A stretch of DNA of 7,292 nt, taken from NCBI GenBank assembly GCA_003517945.1, contig DOZP01000156.1, forward strand, positions 2,072 to 9,363, given 5' to 3'. A program made the translations under genes and the position numbers. The notes under the pieces were generated by a model. The model saw only the letters and a list, made by a program, of their open reading frames with translations, was not told the origin of the DNA and ran no database searches. Positions within the stretch are counted from its first letter, which is position 1. Each line of letters starts with the position of its first letter. Below, one piece after another: positions 1 through 6,404 of this stretch. Origin of the DNA: Porphyromonadaceae bacterium. GTDB lineage: Bacteria; Bacteroidota; Bacteroidia; Bacteroidales; Tannerellaceae.

Positions 1-3000
1 ATCTGGGAAGTAGCGTGCGGTCCGGTAATTCCTATACTTTTCCGGATTTAACTGTAACGGGGGCTTCCGGAGACAAAGGGTATGTGCTTCGCATTATGTT
101 TACCCGTGCGGTGTCATCCGGCGATATGATCACATTGCCCTCTGCGCCTTCCGGTTGGAGTGTAAATTCAATGTCCACCCAGCATGTACGAGTATTAGAT
201 ATGGCTTCCGGCGCTACTCCCGCAGACATTCAGGCTTATCTAAGAAGTGTTACCATTACGGTTGATGCGGGTAAACAAGGGAATGGAGTCATTTTTTTGA
301 TAAGCGAAAGTGCTGAAGATGCGGGTCGCCACATATATTATTGTTCGGATACGGATAACTGGTATGAATATGTAAATAGTGCTTCTATAAACTGGATTAA
401 TGCTTATAATGCGGCATTGGATAAACAATTTATGAATAAAAAGGGTTATTTGGTTACTGTTACGTCTAACGCAGAAAATAGTTTTATCTCTTCATTAATC
501 AGTGCAAACACCTGGACAAGCGGTACCCGTTGGAATCTTTCCGCTCCCGACGTTACAGACGCGTCGGGTAAAATAGTTGCATCTGCTCCGACTGATGCCC
601 AATTGTTGAATTATTGGTATTGGTCCAGTGGACCCGAGTGGGAAGATAACGGGAAAAATCCGTCTCAATGTGTTTTTTATCCCAAAACAAAGTATAGTGA
701 AGATCCACTACCTGTTGTTACTGTGAAATATAATTATAGTAATTTCAGGCTTACTGAGCCCAATAATTCCGGTACGGAATATTGTGTTCACTATTATTCG
801 GATGGAACATGGAATGACTTCTACTATTATAATACTTCTGTTAATGCTTATATTGTCGAATATTCCGGAATCGACGCCGGTACACCGGCATTAATGGGAT
901 TTGAAAGTTCTAAAAGTGCGGCTGTCGGCGGAATTGCGGGTAATGGAACGGAAACTATGCCGGTTGTTTTGGTTGCCGATGAAGTTTTGAAATATAGTAT
1001 TGTAGCGGCTAATGCTTCGGATATAAACAATACCGTTATCGTACGTGATACGGTACCCGTAGGTCTGGATGTCACTGTTAGTTCTATATCTTCAGGAGGG
1101 ATATACAACAGCGGATCACGTGAAATTTATTGGAACTTGTCCGTAACGCCGGAAAGTGTGGCTACTGTGACCTATGAAGCGAAAAAAACGGCAGGCGCTG
1201 CCAATAAAATAGTTAATACGGCCTATGTGACAAGTGACGGAACGTTGGTTAAGCGCACAAACAGTACATATCATAAAGGAGAAGTTTGTAATGTTACTTT
1301 TAGCGCCGGAACGGGAGGCGCTGTAAACAATGGGACAGTACAAAATATAGATTATAACCATACTGCCGCTTCCGGGGTTACAACTACCCCAAGCGCAGGA
1401 TATGAATTTGACAGTTGGAGCTATCCGCCTTACACATCTCTTAAAGGTACGACACAGCCGGCCGGCACCGGCATATCAAATTATACCTCTGTCAATATTT
1501 TAGGCCCTGTTGCATTTACGGCAAATTTCAAAACGATAACCTATACTATCGGTTATACATTGAACGGCGGAACGGATCCGGGGAATCAGACAAGTTATAA
1601 TGTTACACTACTACCTGTCAACTTAACGGATGCTTCCAGAACCGGTTATAATTTCTTAGGCTGGACGGGAAGTAATAGCGCCTCACCGCAAAAGAACGTT
1701 TCGATTGCTACCGGCACTACCGGAAATTTAGCTTATGAAGCAAACTGGCAGAAAATAACCTATACGATTACTTATGATGGCGACGGCGGTACCGTACCCA
1801 GTTCTAATCCTGCAGCGTATGATATTGAGTCGGCTGCAATCACGCTTGCCGAACCATCGCGATTGGGATATGATTTCCAGGGTTGGACAGGCAGTAATGG
1901 CTCTATACCCCAGAAAACGGTTACGATACCTGCAGGCTCAACCGGTAATAAAGAATATAGAGCCAATTGGTCAATTATAACTTATACGATCGGTTATAAT
2001 TACGACAGCGGTACAGCGCCGTTAACAGCCAATCCGGCTACCTATACAATCACTCAAACGCCGTTTAGTATTTCAAATGAACCGACGCGGCCGGGGTACG
2101 AATTTCAGGGATGGACGGGCAGTAACGGAGAAACACCTCAGAAAATAGTGGCTGTTGTTCCGGGAATGACGGGCAATCTGAGTTATACGGCCCATTGGCA
2201 AAAAATAACTTATAGTATAACGTACGACCATAACAATGGAACGGCGCCATCAATCCCAAATCCTACTACCTATGACGTAGAAACGGCAACTATCACATTA
2301 GCCGAACCGACGCGGCTGGGGTATGCTTTTACCGGCTGGACAGGTAGTAATGGTATGATACCTCAAAACCCTGTAACCATACCGGTCGGTTCGACAGAAG
2401 ACAAGCATTATACGGCCAACTGGTCAATTATAACTTATGCGATCAGTTATAATTACGACAACGGTACGGCGCCGGCAATAGCCAATCCGGCTACCTATAC
2501 AGTCACTCAGACGCCACTCACTTTTGCAAACGAACCGACCCGAACCGGATATCTGTTTCTGGGTTGGACGGGCGCCAATGGATCGACACCTCAGAAAATA
2601 GTTACGATTTCTTCAGAATCAGCCAGCAATCTTAATTATACCGCCAACTGGTCGACGGATGATTATACAATCAGTTATGATTATAATGGAGGTATGGCTC
2701 CTGCAACTTCCAATAAAGCCGGATATAAAATAACGGATGCTACATTCACGATATCCAATCAACCGACCCGGCCCGGCTACACATTTACCGGCTGGACGGG
2801 TAGTAACGGAACCACTCCTCAGGTAGCGGTTACAGTTTCTAATGGTTCGCATGGTGATTTAAGTTATACGGCCAACTGGACAGCCAATAGTTATGTCATA
2901 ACGTATAATGGTCATGGCGGAACCACCCCTGCCGGCAATCCTGCAGTTTATAATATAACCACTCCTACCATTACCCTCGCTCCGTCGGTTCGCCCCGGAT

Positions 3001-5756
3001 ATACATTCGGAGGATGGCAGATTACGAGTGATACGACAGGTGTCAGTGTTGCGACAGGTATTACCATACCGACGGGAACGTACGGGAACCTTGCGTGTGA
3101 AGCGCAATGGACGAAAGATACATATACGATCGCCTATGATTATGACGGAGGAACAGCCCATGTGACTTCAAATCCGGTAATTTATGATGTAGAGGATTTA
3201 CCGGTTACATTAAATTCACCGAGCCGCACAGGTTTTGATTTCGACAAATGGGTAATTACCAGTGACACAACAGGAGTAACGATTCCTGACGGAATAACCA
3301 TAACTGCCGGAACATACGGAAACCTGAAATGTGTTGCACGATGGATTAAGTTATACAGTGTAACGTATAACCGGGGTTTGGCTACTTCCGGCATAGAGGC
3401 GGTTGACAATACCTGGTATAATTACAATGATCCTGTAACCGTAAAAGGCAATGAAGGTTCACCATTGATGCTACTTTCGGACGCAAGTTTTATCGGATGG
3501 TCATTCCAAGTACAAAATTCGGTTGTTACGACTACTGCTGCAATTCCTGCCGATTTAATCCAGCCCGGGGCAACATATAATGCTGTTGCCGATACAACAT
3601 TATATGCCGTATGGGCGGAAGATAAAGGCGGGCCAAACGGTGTTCCCGACAGTATTCCCGATTATTTTCAGTTTGATGTTTTATATGACGGTAATACCCA
3701 TACCGCCGGATATGTGCCTGTCGACAATAACCTGTACAATAGCGGAAATTCTGTGACGATAAAAGGCAATATCGGGATCTTGGGTAAAGCCGACGCTTGC
3801 TTTATCGGTTGGTCGGAAACCCAAACCCCCGTAGTTACTACAGTTGCCGCTATTCCGACAAACTTAAAACAGGGTGGCGATGTCTTTAGTATAACGGCAA
3901 ATACGAAATATTACGCCGTATGGGCGGAAGACAAGAGTGGTCCGGGCGGTGTTCCGGACAGCATCCCCGATTATCTGCAATATCCGGTAACCTACGACGG
4001 TAATACTCACTCCGGTGGTAGTGTGCCTGTCGATATCAATCTGTATAACAACGGCAATACCGTTACAATACTGGGTAATACAGGTATACTGGAGAAGACG
4101 AACGCCTGCTTTATCGGCTGGTCTTATGGAGTTCATGCACTGATACAAACGGTGGCGACAATACCATCCGACTTGGCACAGAAGGATGATGTATTCACCA
4201 TAAATGCTTCAACAACGCTATATGCCGTCTGGGCGGAGGATATGAACGGTCCGAACGGCGTGCCGGATAGCGTACCGGATTACTTGCAGATTAAGTTGAC
4301 TTATCATGAAAACAGTACATTCCCTGCTGACGGAGGCGCTGTTCCTTCTCCGACTCCTACCTTGCATACCATGCATACGCCGATTACAATACAAGGTAAT
4401 ACCGGCGGATTATACCACACTCCTTCGGAGATGGTTGCGTTTGCAGGATGGACAAAGAGCGATCATCATGGTATTGTAACTACTGCGGCAAGCAAACCGG
4501 CTGATATGTTAGTCGCAGGCGATATAATAACCGAAACGAATGATGTGGATTTATACGCCGTATGGGCGGAAGACCTTAACGGCGATGGCATTCCCGACTA
4601 CAATGAGTCAACTATCACCGTCTATCCTGTGCATAAGTGGCCGGAAACGGAAGATCAGGGCGATCCGAACGAGCCGGGTTATTTTCCGACAAAACCGGCT
4701 TGGAAACCCGAATACGATCTGGTTGGCGCTAATATATTGCATGAGGAATGCGATATGTGTTTCGCGATTGAAGTAGATGCCGATCCGCACAGAGACCGCG
4801 TATTTACCCTGAATTATCTCGGCGCCCTGACCAGAGACCAGGTAAGGGACGCTGCCGGCGAGCCTTTAGCCAACTCTTACATCATACCTAAAGGAGTGTC
4901 GACTTATACGATTAATTTTGTACTATCGGAGGTGCCGGATTCCCTGAGAGGTAAAAAAGGAGCCATAGAGGCTGTTATCGTTGGCGGCGGGCGCGATACT
5001 TCGGCATGGTTGGCAATGTACGATCATCCTTCGTATGAAACCATATTGGCCAAGCCATATGTCGATAACACCGGCCGGATTGACCTGGGAATAACCGGCG
5101 GCTCTCCTCATTTGATGAGGAGTATAAACGGACATTCCTGGCGGAATGCACATTCTCCGTTGAACGAAATGGAAAAATTATGTGTATACGATGGCGTAAG
5201 TATCTGGTTGCGTGAACCGGGCGGATGTTGGGAAACACAATTCTTCTTCATGACATATACGGACCCGATTATGCGACGAAGTGTTGAATTGACTTCATTC
5301 CCGGGTGTCACGGTCACGCCGGAATTCGGAACACATTATGTGAATAGTTATAGCGACTTTACTTTCACGGCCGCATATTCCGGTGATTATCCGCTCAAGG
5401 TCATGGCGACAAGTTTTTATTCGAAAACAAATGTAGAGCTTATCGGTCAGGATATGGAGGACGGGACGTATAAATATACAATCCGCCAGGTGGTTGAGCC
5501 GTGGACCGTTACGTTTGCTTCCGAACCGGCAAGCGGTATTACAGGTGGAGAATATATCAACGAATTATCTGTTTGGGCAAATAAGAATATGTTGCATATC
5601 CGTTCCGGTATCCGTACGAGGGTTTATATCTATTCGATGAGTGGTACATTGTATAAATACCTTGACATTAAGGAGGGCGACACATGGGAAACGCTTAATC
5701 GCGGCGTCTATGTAGTTGTTGCCGGTAACAAACACTACAAGGTTATCATCCGGTAA
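1..5756 (+). CDS. Giant lectin-like, InlB-type repeat surface protein with C-terminal sorting domain (5' partial)
   Basis: This is probably a secreted or surface-anchored adhesin-like protein; the role is inferred. The frame is open through the left edge (codons from position 3 read L-G-S-S before the GTG at 15), so the gene starts upstream and the GTG is not a trusted start. With that GTG as residue 1, 1913 residues are visible. The order is: a beta-rich domain (about 1-105); a C-type lectin-like domain (106-283) with EPN at 248-250 and WND at 266-268; a DUF11-like domain (about 313-412); a divergent InlB-type module (about 424-507); eight short Listeria-Bacteroides repeats (508-1112) with G-Y-x-F-x-G-W cores; four longer repeats (1113-1531); a unique region (1532-1852); and a Por-secretion-like tail (1853-1913). 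No LPxTG motif or C-terminal anchor helix is present. The gene ends with TAA, 27 bp before a strong terminator. Natural ligand and host are unknown. Confidence 0.93.
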   Translation, partial: LGSSVRSGNSYTFPDLTVTGASGDKGYVLRIMFTRAVSSGDMITLPSAPSGWSVNSMSTQHVRVLDMASGATPADIQAYLRSVTITVDAGKQGNGVIFLISESAEDAGRHIYYCSDTDNWYEYVNSASINWINAYNAALDKQFMNKKGYLVTVTSNAENSFISSLISANTWTSGTRWNLSAPDVTDASGKIVASAPTDAQLLNYWYWSSGPEWEDNGKNPSQCVFYPKTKYSEDPLPVVTVKYNYSNFRLTEPNNSGTEYCVHYYSDGTWNDFYYYNTSVNAYIVEYSGIDAGTPALMGFESSKSAAVGGIAGNGTETMPVVLVADEVLKYSIVAANASDINNTVIVRDTVPVGLDVTVSSISSGGIYNSGSREIYWNLSVTPESVATVTYEAKKTAGAANKIVNTAYVTSDGTLVKRTNSTYHKGEVCNVTFSAGTGGAVNNGTVQNIDYNHTAASGVTTTPSAGYEFDSWSYPPYTSLKGTTQPAGTGISNYTSVNILGPVAFTANFKTITYTIGYTLNGGTDPGNQTSYNVTLLPVNLTDASRTGYNFLGWTGSNSASPQKNVSIATGTTGNLAYEANWQKITYTITYDGDGGTVPSSNPAAYDIESAAITLAEPSRLGYDFQGWTGSNGSIPQKTVTIPAGSTGNKEYRANWSIITYTIGYNYDSGTAPLTANPATYTITQTPFSISNEPTRPGYEFQGWTGSNGETPQKIVAVVPGMTGNLSYTAHWQKITYSITYDHNNGTAPSIPNPTTYDVETATITLAEPTRLGYAFTGWTGSNGMIPQNPVTIPVGSTEDKHYTANWSIITYAISYNYDNGTAPAIANPATYTVTQTPLTFANEPTRTGYLFLGWTGANGSTPQKIVTISSESASNLNYTANWSTDDYTISYDYNGGMAPATSNKAGYKITDATFTISNQPTRPGYTFTGWTGSNGTTPQVAVTVSNGSHGDLSYTANWTANSYVITYNGHGGTTPAGNPAVYNITTPTITLAPSVRPGYTFGGWQITSDTTGVSVATGITIPTGTYGNLACEAQWTKDTYTIAYDYDGGTAHVTSNPVIYDVEDLPVTLNSPSRTGFDFDKWVITSDTTGVTIPDGITITAGTYGNLKCVARWIKLYSVTYNRGLATSGIEAVDNTWYNYNDPVTVKGNEGSPLMLLSDASFIGWSFQVQNSVVTTTAAIPADLIQPGATYNAVADTTLYAVWAEDKGGPNGVPDSIPDYFQFDVLYDGNTHTAGYVPVDNNLYNSGNSVTIKGNIGILGKADACFIGWSETQTPVVTTVAAIPTNLKQGGDVFSITANTKYYAVWAEDKSGPGGVPDSIPDYLQYPVTYDGNTHSGGSVPVDINLYNNGNTVTILGNTGILEKTNACFIGWSYGVHALIQTVATIPSDLAQKDDVFTINASTTLYAVWAEDMNGPNGVPDSVPDYLQIKLTYHENSTFPADGGAVPSPTPTLHTMHTPITIQGNTGGLYHTPSEMVAFAGWTKSDHHGIVTTAASKPADMLVAGDIITETNDVDLYAVWAEDLNGDGIPDYNESTITVYPVHKWPETEDQGDPNEPGYFPTKPAWKPEYDLVGANILHEECDMCFAIEVDADPHRDRVFTLNYLGALTRDQVRDAAGEPLANSYIIPKGVSTYTINFVLSEVPDSLRGKKGAIEAVIVGGGRDTSAWLAMYDHPSYETILAKPYVDNTGRIDLGITGGSPHLMRSINGHSWRNAHSPLNEMEKLCVYDGVSIWLREPGGCWETQFFFMTYTDPIMRRSVELTSFPGVTVTPEFGTHYVNSYSDFTFTAAYSGDYPLKVMATSFYSKTNVELIGQDMEDGTYKYTIRQVVEPWTVTFASEPASGITGGEYINELSVWANKNMLHIRSGIRTRVYIYSMSGTLYKYLDIKEGDTWETLNRGVYVVVAGNKHYKVIIR
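15..329 (+). other. N-proximal beta-rich domain preceding the lectin domain
   Basis: Residues 1-105 of the visible protein form a soluble segment rich in alternating hydrophobic and polar residues. It includes T-V-T-G-A-S-G-D, a hydrophobic strand V-L-R-I-M-F-T, a Pro-rich turn L-P-S-A-P-S-G-W, and P-A-D-I-Q-A-Y-L-R-S-V before the strand V-T-I-T-V. It runs directly into the lectin-like domain without a linker. I recall similar segments ahead of bacterial C-type lectin-like domains in Bacteroidales proteins, but I cannot name a Pfam family for it. The domain may begin upstream of the window. Confidence 0.45.
330..863 (+). other. C-type lectin-like domain with complete Ca2+ site 2 signature
   Basis: Residues 106-283 fit a C-type lectin-like fold. 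They show a G-Y-L-V-T-V-T-S-x-A-E-N-x-F-I segment, a W-Y-W-S-S-G-P-E segment, then E-P-N (248-250), E255 and C257, W-N-D (266-268), and a final A-Y-I-V-E-Y strand. In mannose-binding protein, calcium site 2 uses the E and N of EPN, a Glu a few residues later, and the N and D of WND. All five equivalents are present here (E248, N250, E255, N267, D268). EPN is the variant associated with mannose/GlcNAc/fucose-type ligands in animal lectins. The usual Cys after WND and near the last strand are replaced by Tyr and aliphatic residues, so the canonical disulphides are not conserved. The fold call is strong; sugar binding is inferred. Confidence 0.85.
950..1250 (+). other. DUF11-like (conserved repeat) domain
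   Basis: Residues about 313-412 carry the pattern of DUF11-type Ig-like modules. There is a strand with L-K-Y-S-I-V-A-A-N, then V-I-V-R-D-T-V-P-V-G-L-D-V, then I-Y-W-N-L-S-V-T-P, and a closing N-T-A-Y-V-T-S strand. The D-x-x-P-x-G-L core and the final N-x-A-x-V are typical of this family, which serves as a stalk module in bacterial surface proteins. A single copy is present, between the lectin domain and the InlB-type repeats. Confidence 0.65.
1284..1535 (+). other. Divergent InlB B-repeat-like module
   Basis: Residues about 424-507 have the strand-turn pattern of divergent InlB B-type domains: V-T-F-S-A-G-T-G-G near the start, T-T-P-S-A-G-Y-E-F-D-S-W in the middle, and V-A-F-T-A-N-F at the end. 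It differs from the eight repeats that follow: the G-W-T-G-S-N-G core is missing and the last aromatic is F, not W. It looks like a cap or transition module before the regular array. Confidence 0.6.
1536..3350 (+). repeat. Tandem array of eight short InlB/Listeria-Bacteroides-type repeats (R1-R8)
   Basis: Eight in-frame repeats start at 1536, 1755, 1977, 2205, 2430, 2658, 2886 and 3117; each is 73-78 codons. The shared pattern is I-T-Y-x-I-x-Y-(x3)-G-G/N-G-T near the start, a G-Y-x-F-x-G-W core, and a closing N-L-x-Y-x-A-x-W. R1-R6 carry G-W-T-G-S/A-N followed by P-Q. R7 and R8 replace this with W-x-I-T-S-D-T-T-G-V and end in a Cys-containing strand (L-A-C, L-K-C). These are beta-grasp-like stalk modules known from internalin B and many Bacteroidota proteins. 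The likely role is a rigid spacer holding the lectin domain away from the cell. Confidence 0.9.
1755..2657 (+). repeat. Higher-order duplication of a two-repeat unit (R2-R3 / R4-R5)
   Basis: R2-R3 (1755-2204, 450 bp) and R4-R5 (2205-2657, 453 bp) are two tandem copies of one dimeric unit. R2 matches R4 (both have L-A-E-P-S/T-R-L-G-Y and a W-S-I-I-T-Y junction). R3 matches R5 (both have N-P-A-T-Y-T-x-T-Q-T-P and N-E-P-T-R). At DNA level 1971-2062 and 2424-2515 differ at about nine of 92 positions by my hand alignment, much closer than adjacent repeats. This indicates a recent duplication of two repeats at once. Confidence 0.8.
3351..4607 (+). repeat. Four long InlB-like repeats with Asp/Gly/Pro linkers (L1-L4)
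   Basis: Four units lie at 3351-3671, 3672-3980, 3981-4289 and 4290-4607 (103-107 codons). Each has a V/L-T-Y start (L-Y in L2), a V-T-I-x-G-N or similar strand, an F-I/A-G-W core, I-P-x-D/N-L or K-P-A-D-M, and Y-A-V-W-A-E-D. Each then ends in a linker. In L1-L3 the linker is D-x-x-G-P-x-G-V-P-D-S-I/V-P-D-Y. In L4 it is D-L-N-G-D-G-I-P-D-Y, which resembles thrombospondin type 3 / dockerin-like calcium loops. L2 and L3 are the closest pair. These units probably extend the stalk, with calcium-stabilised joints possible at L4. Confidence 0.85.
4608..5570 (+). other. Unique C-proximal region of the giant protein
   Basis: Residues 1532-1852 contain no copy of either repeat. The first part is Pro/Glu/Asp-rich (E-T-E-D-Q-G-D-P-N-E-P) and leads to a predicted soluble beta-rich domain with C-D-M-C at 1579-1582 and G-G-G-R-D-T-S-A-W-L-A-M-Y. 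Two further Cys follow in L-C-V-Y-D-G and G-G-C-W-E-T. The last ~100 residues (H-Y-V-N-S-Y-S-D-F-T-F-T-A, then D-G-T-Y-K-Y-T-I) look like an Ig-like module leading into the sorting tail. I do not recognise a catalytic motif and assign no function. Confidence 0.5.
5571..5756 (+). other. Por-secretion / T9SS type A-like C-terminal sorting domain
   Basis: Residues 1853-1913 show the type A tail pattern: a short strand L-H-I-R-S, then V-Y-I-Y-S-M-S-G-T-L, a strand before a Gly/Asp turn, L-N-R-G-V-Y-V-V-V-A-G, and a final K-V-I-I-R at the extreme C-terminus. In Bacteroidota this domain targets proteins to the type IX secretion system and is usually cleaved off on the outer surface. Similar tails also occur in Bacteroidales thought to lack T9SS, so its presence alone does not prove the route. 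Confidence 0.75.
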
Positions 5757-5783
5757 TTCCACGTTTGGACAAACTAAAAAAGG

Positions 5784-5821
5784 AGGAATATCTTACAATG
5801 TATGGAGATATTCCTTTTTTT
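5784..5821 (+). terminator. Rho-independent terminator of the giant gene
   Basis: A perfect 10-bp inverted repeat (AGGAATATCT at 5784-5793 with AGATATTCCT at 5806-5815) encloses a 12-nt loop. A run of seven T begins at 5815. The stem can be extended by G-U and A-U pairs with the upstream A/G run. It starts 27 nt after the TAA of the giant gene, which makes it that gene's natural end of transcription. Confidence 0.88.
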
Positions 5822-5957
5822 GTTTGCCCTTTGGGGATCATACTCAAGCAGGGAATATAAGCCGGATCCGAAACAGGAGAAGATGCATCGTTATGTCAGG
5901 ATTTGTCCGAAAGAAAAAAGGAGGGATTTCCGGTATAAAAGGAAAAAGTAAGCCGGT
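5822..5957. other. Intergenic stretch with no supported gene
   Basis: This lies between the terminator and the promoter of the kinase gene. I see no RNA gene, riboswitch or strong hairpin. The 11-nt string AAAAAAGGAGG occurs here (about 5914-5924) and also in the upstream arm of the terminator. This may be chance in purine-rich DNA. A 23-codon ATG frame at 5893-5964 is present but unsupported. Confidence 0.5.
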
Positions 5958-5981
5958 TTTGTGACAATTTCCGTATATTTG
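5958..5981 (+). promoter_or_regulatory. Probable Bacteroidota sigma-ABfr promoter for the kinase/phosphatase unit
   Basis: TATATTTG at 5974-5981 matches the Bacteroides -7 consensus TAnnTTTG exactly. The -33 element is not ideal: the nearest TTTG (5958-5961) sits only 12 nt upstream, not the usual ~19-21. Transcription would start near 5987-5990, giving a leader of about 20 nt before the ATG at 6010. It also makes the TTG at 5989 an unlikely start codon. Confidence 0.6.
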
Positions 5982-5997
5982 CAGTTACTTGATAAGT

Positions 5998-6002
5998 AAG
6001 GA
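5998..6002 (+). promoter_or_regulatory. Ribosome binding site deciding the kinase start
   Basis: AAGGA lies 7 nt before the ATG at 6010. It favours that ATG over the in-frame TTG at 5989, which has no such element and lies at or next to the predicted transcription start. Confidence 0.5.
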
Positions 6003-6009
6003 TAAAAGT

Positions 6010-6387
6010 ATGGATAATAAAGGTTTTACCTTTCGTAAACGGCTGGCCGGTTTCAAATATGCCTTTCGCGGTATCCGGTTGTTACTGCGCTACGAACATA
6101 ATGTGTGGTTGCATTGTTTGATCGGGGCCTGTGCCGTTACTGCCGGTTTTCTGTTGGAGATATCTGTTATGGAATGGGTCGCCGTGATTATCGTTTGCGG
6201 ATGTGTATTTGCTGCCGAAGCGCTGAATACGGCTATTGAAAAACTGGCTGACGTGGTATCTCCTGAGTACAATGAATGGATAAAGCATGTGAAGGATATA
6301 TCTGCCGGCGGCGTATTGTTTATGGCTATTGCTGCGGCTATTGCAGGGGTACTGATCTTTCTTCCGAAACTGATGGCATTGTTTTAA
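6010..6387 (+). CDS. DgkA-family lipid kinase (diacylglycerol / undecaprenol kinase)
   Basis: A 125-residue inner-membrane kinase that transfers phosphate from ATP to a lipid alcohol. In this family the substrate is diacylglycerol (E. coli) or undecaprenol (many Gram-positives). The protein has an N-terminal amphipathic basic segment and three predicted membrane helices (about 33-50, 54-76 and 98-121). Residues matching E. coli E28, E69, N72, E76, K94 and D95 are seen as E29, E70, N73, E77, K95 and D96; the core reads A-A-E-A-L-N-T-A-I-E. The R-Y-E-H-N-x-x-L-H stretch resembles the E-R-N-x-x-x-H pattern of undecaprenol kinases, which makes that substrate somewhat more likely. Length is typical. 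It is the first gene of a two-gene unit with the PAP2 phosphatase 17 bp downstream. The start is the ATG with AAGGA upstream. Confidence 0.92.
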   Translation: MDNKGFTFRKRLAGFKYAFRGIRLLLRYEHNVWLHCLIGACAVTAGFLLEISVMEWVAVIIVCGCVFAAEALNTAIEKLADVVSPEYNEWIKHVKDISAGGVLFMAIAAAIAGVLIFLPKLMALF

Positions 6388-6404
6388 TATTATCTGTTGA
6401 TTTT

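Noticed and set aside
15..17. GTG at 15 as the start codon of the giant protein
   Set aside because: The frame is open from position 3 to the left edge, there is no signal peptide after the GTG, and the sequence begins within a beta-rich domain. The gene most likely starts upstream.
2859..3161. 100-codon minus-strand frame inside the repeat array (with similar shorter ones)
   Set aside because: Arises opposite repetitive coding sequence, has no homology I recognise, and there are no signals for expression.
1536..4607. Repeat region considered as CRISPR or another non-coding array
   Set aside because: Unit length is 219-321 bp, always a multiple of three, in an unbroken frame with conserved protein motifs. 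It is a protein-domain array.
5716..5964. 82-codon plus-strand frame running from the end of the giant gene across the terminator
   Set aside because: It overlaps the giant gene in another frame, crosses a strong rho-independent terminator, and encodes no recognisable protein.
5989..6009. TTG at 5989 as the kinase start
   Set aside because: It sits at or next to the predicted transcription start and lacks a ribosome binding site; ATG at 6010 has AAGGA 7 nt upstream.
6276..6404. 5' extension of the PAP2 frame
   Set aside because: It lies inside the kinase gene in another frame and has low-complexity Cys/Tyr/Arg composition. The signal-peptide-like sequence begins at the ATG at 6405.
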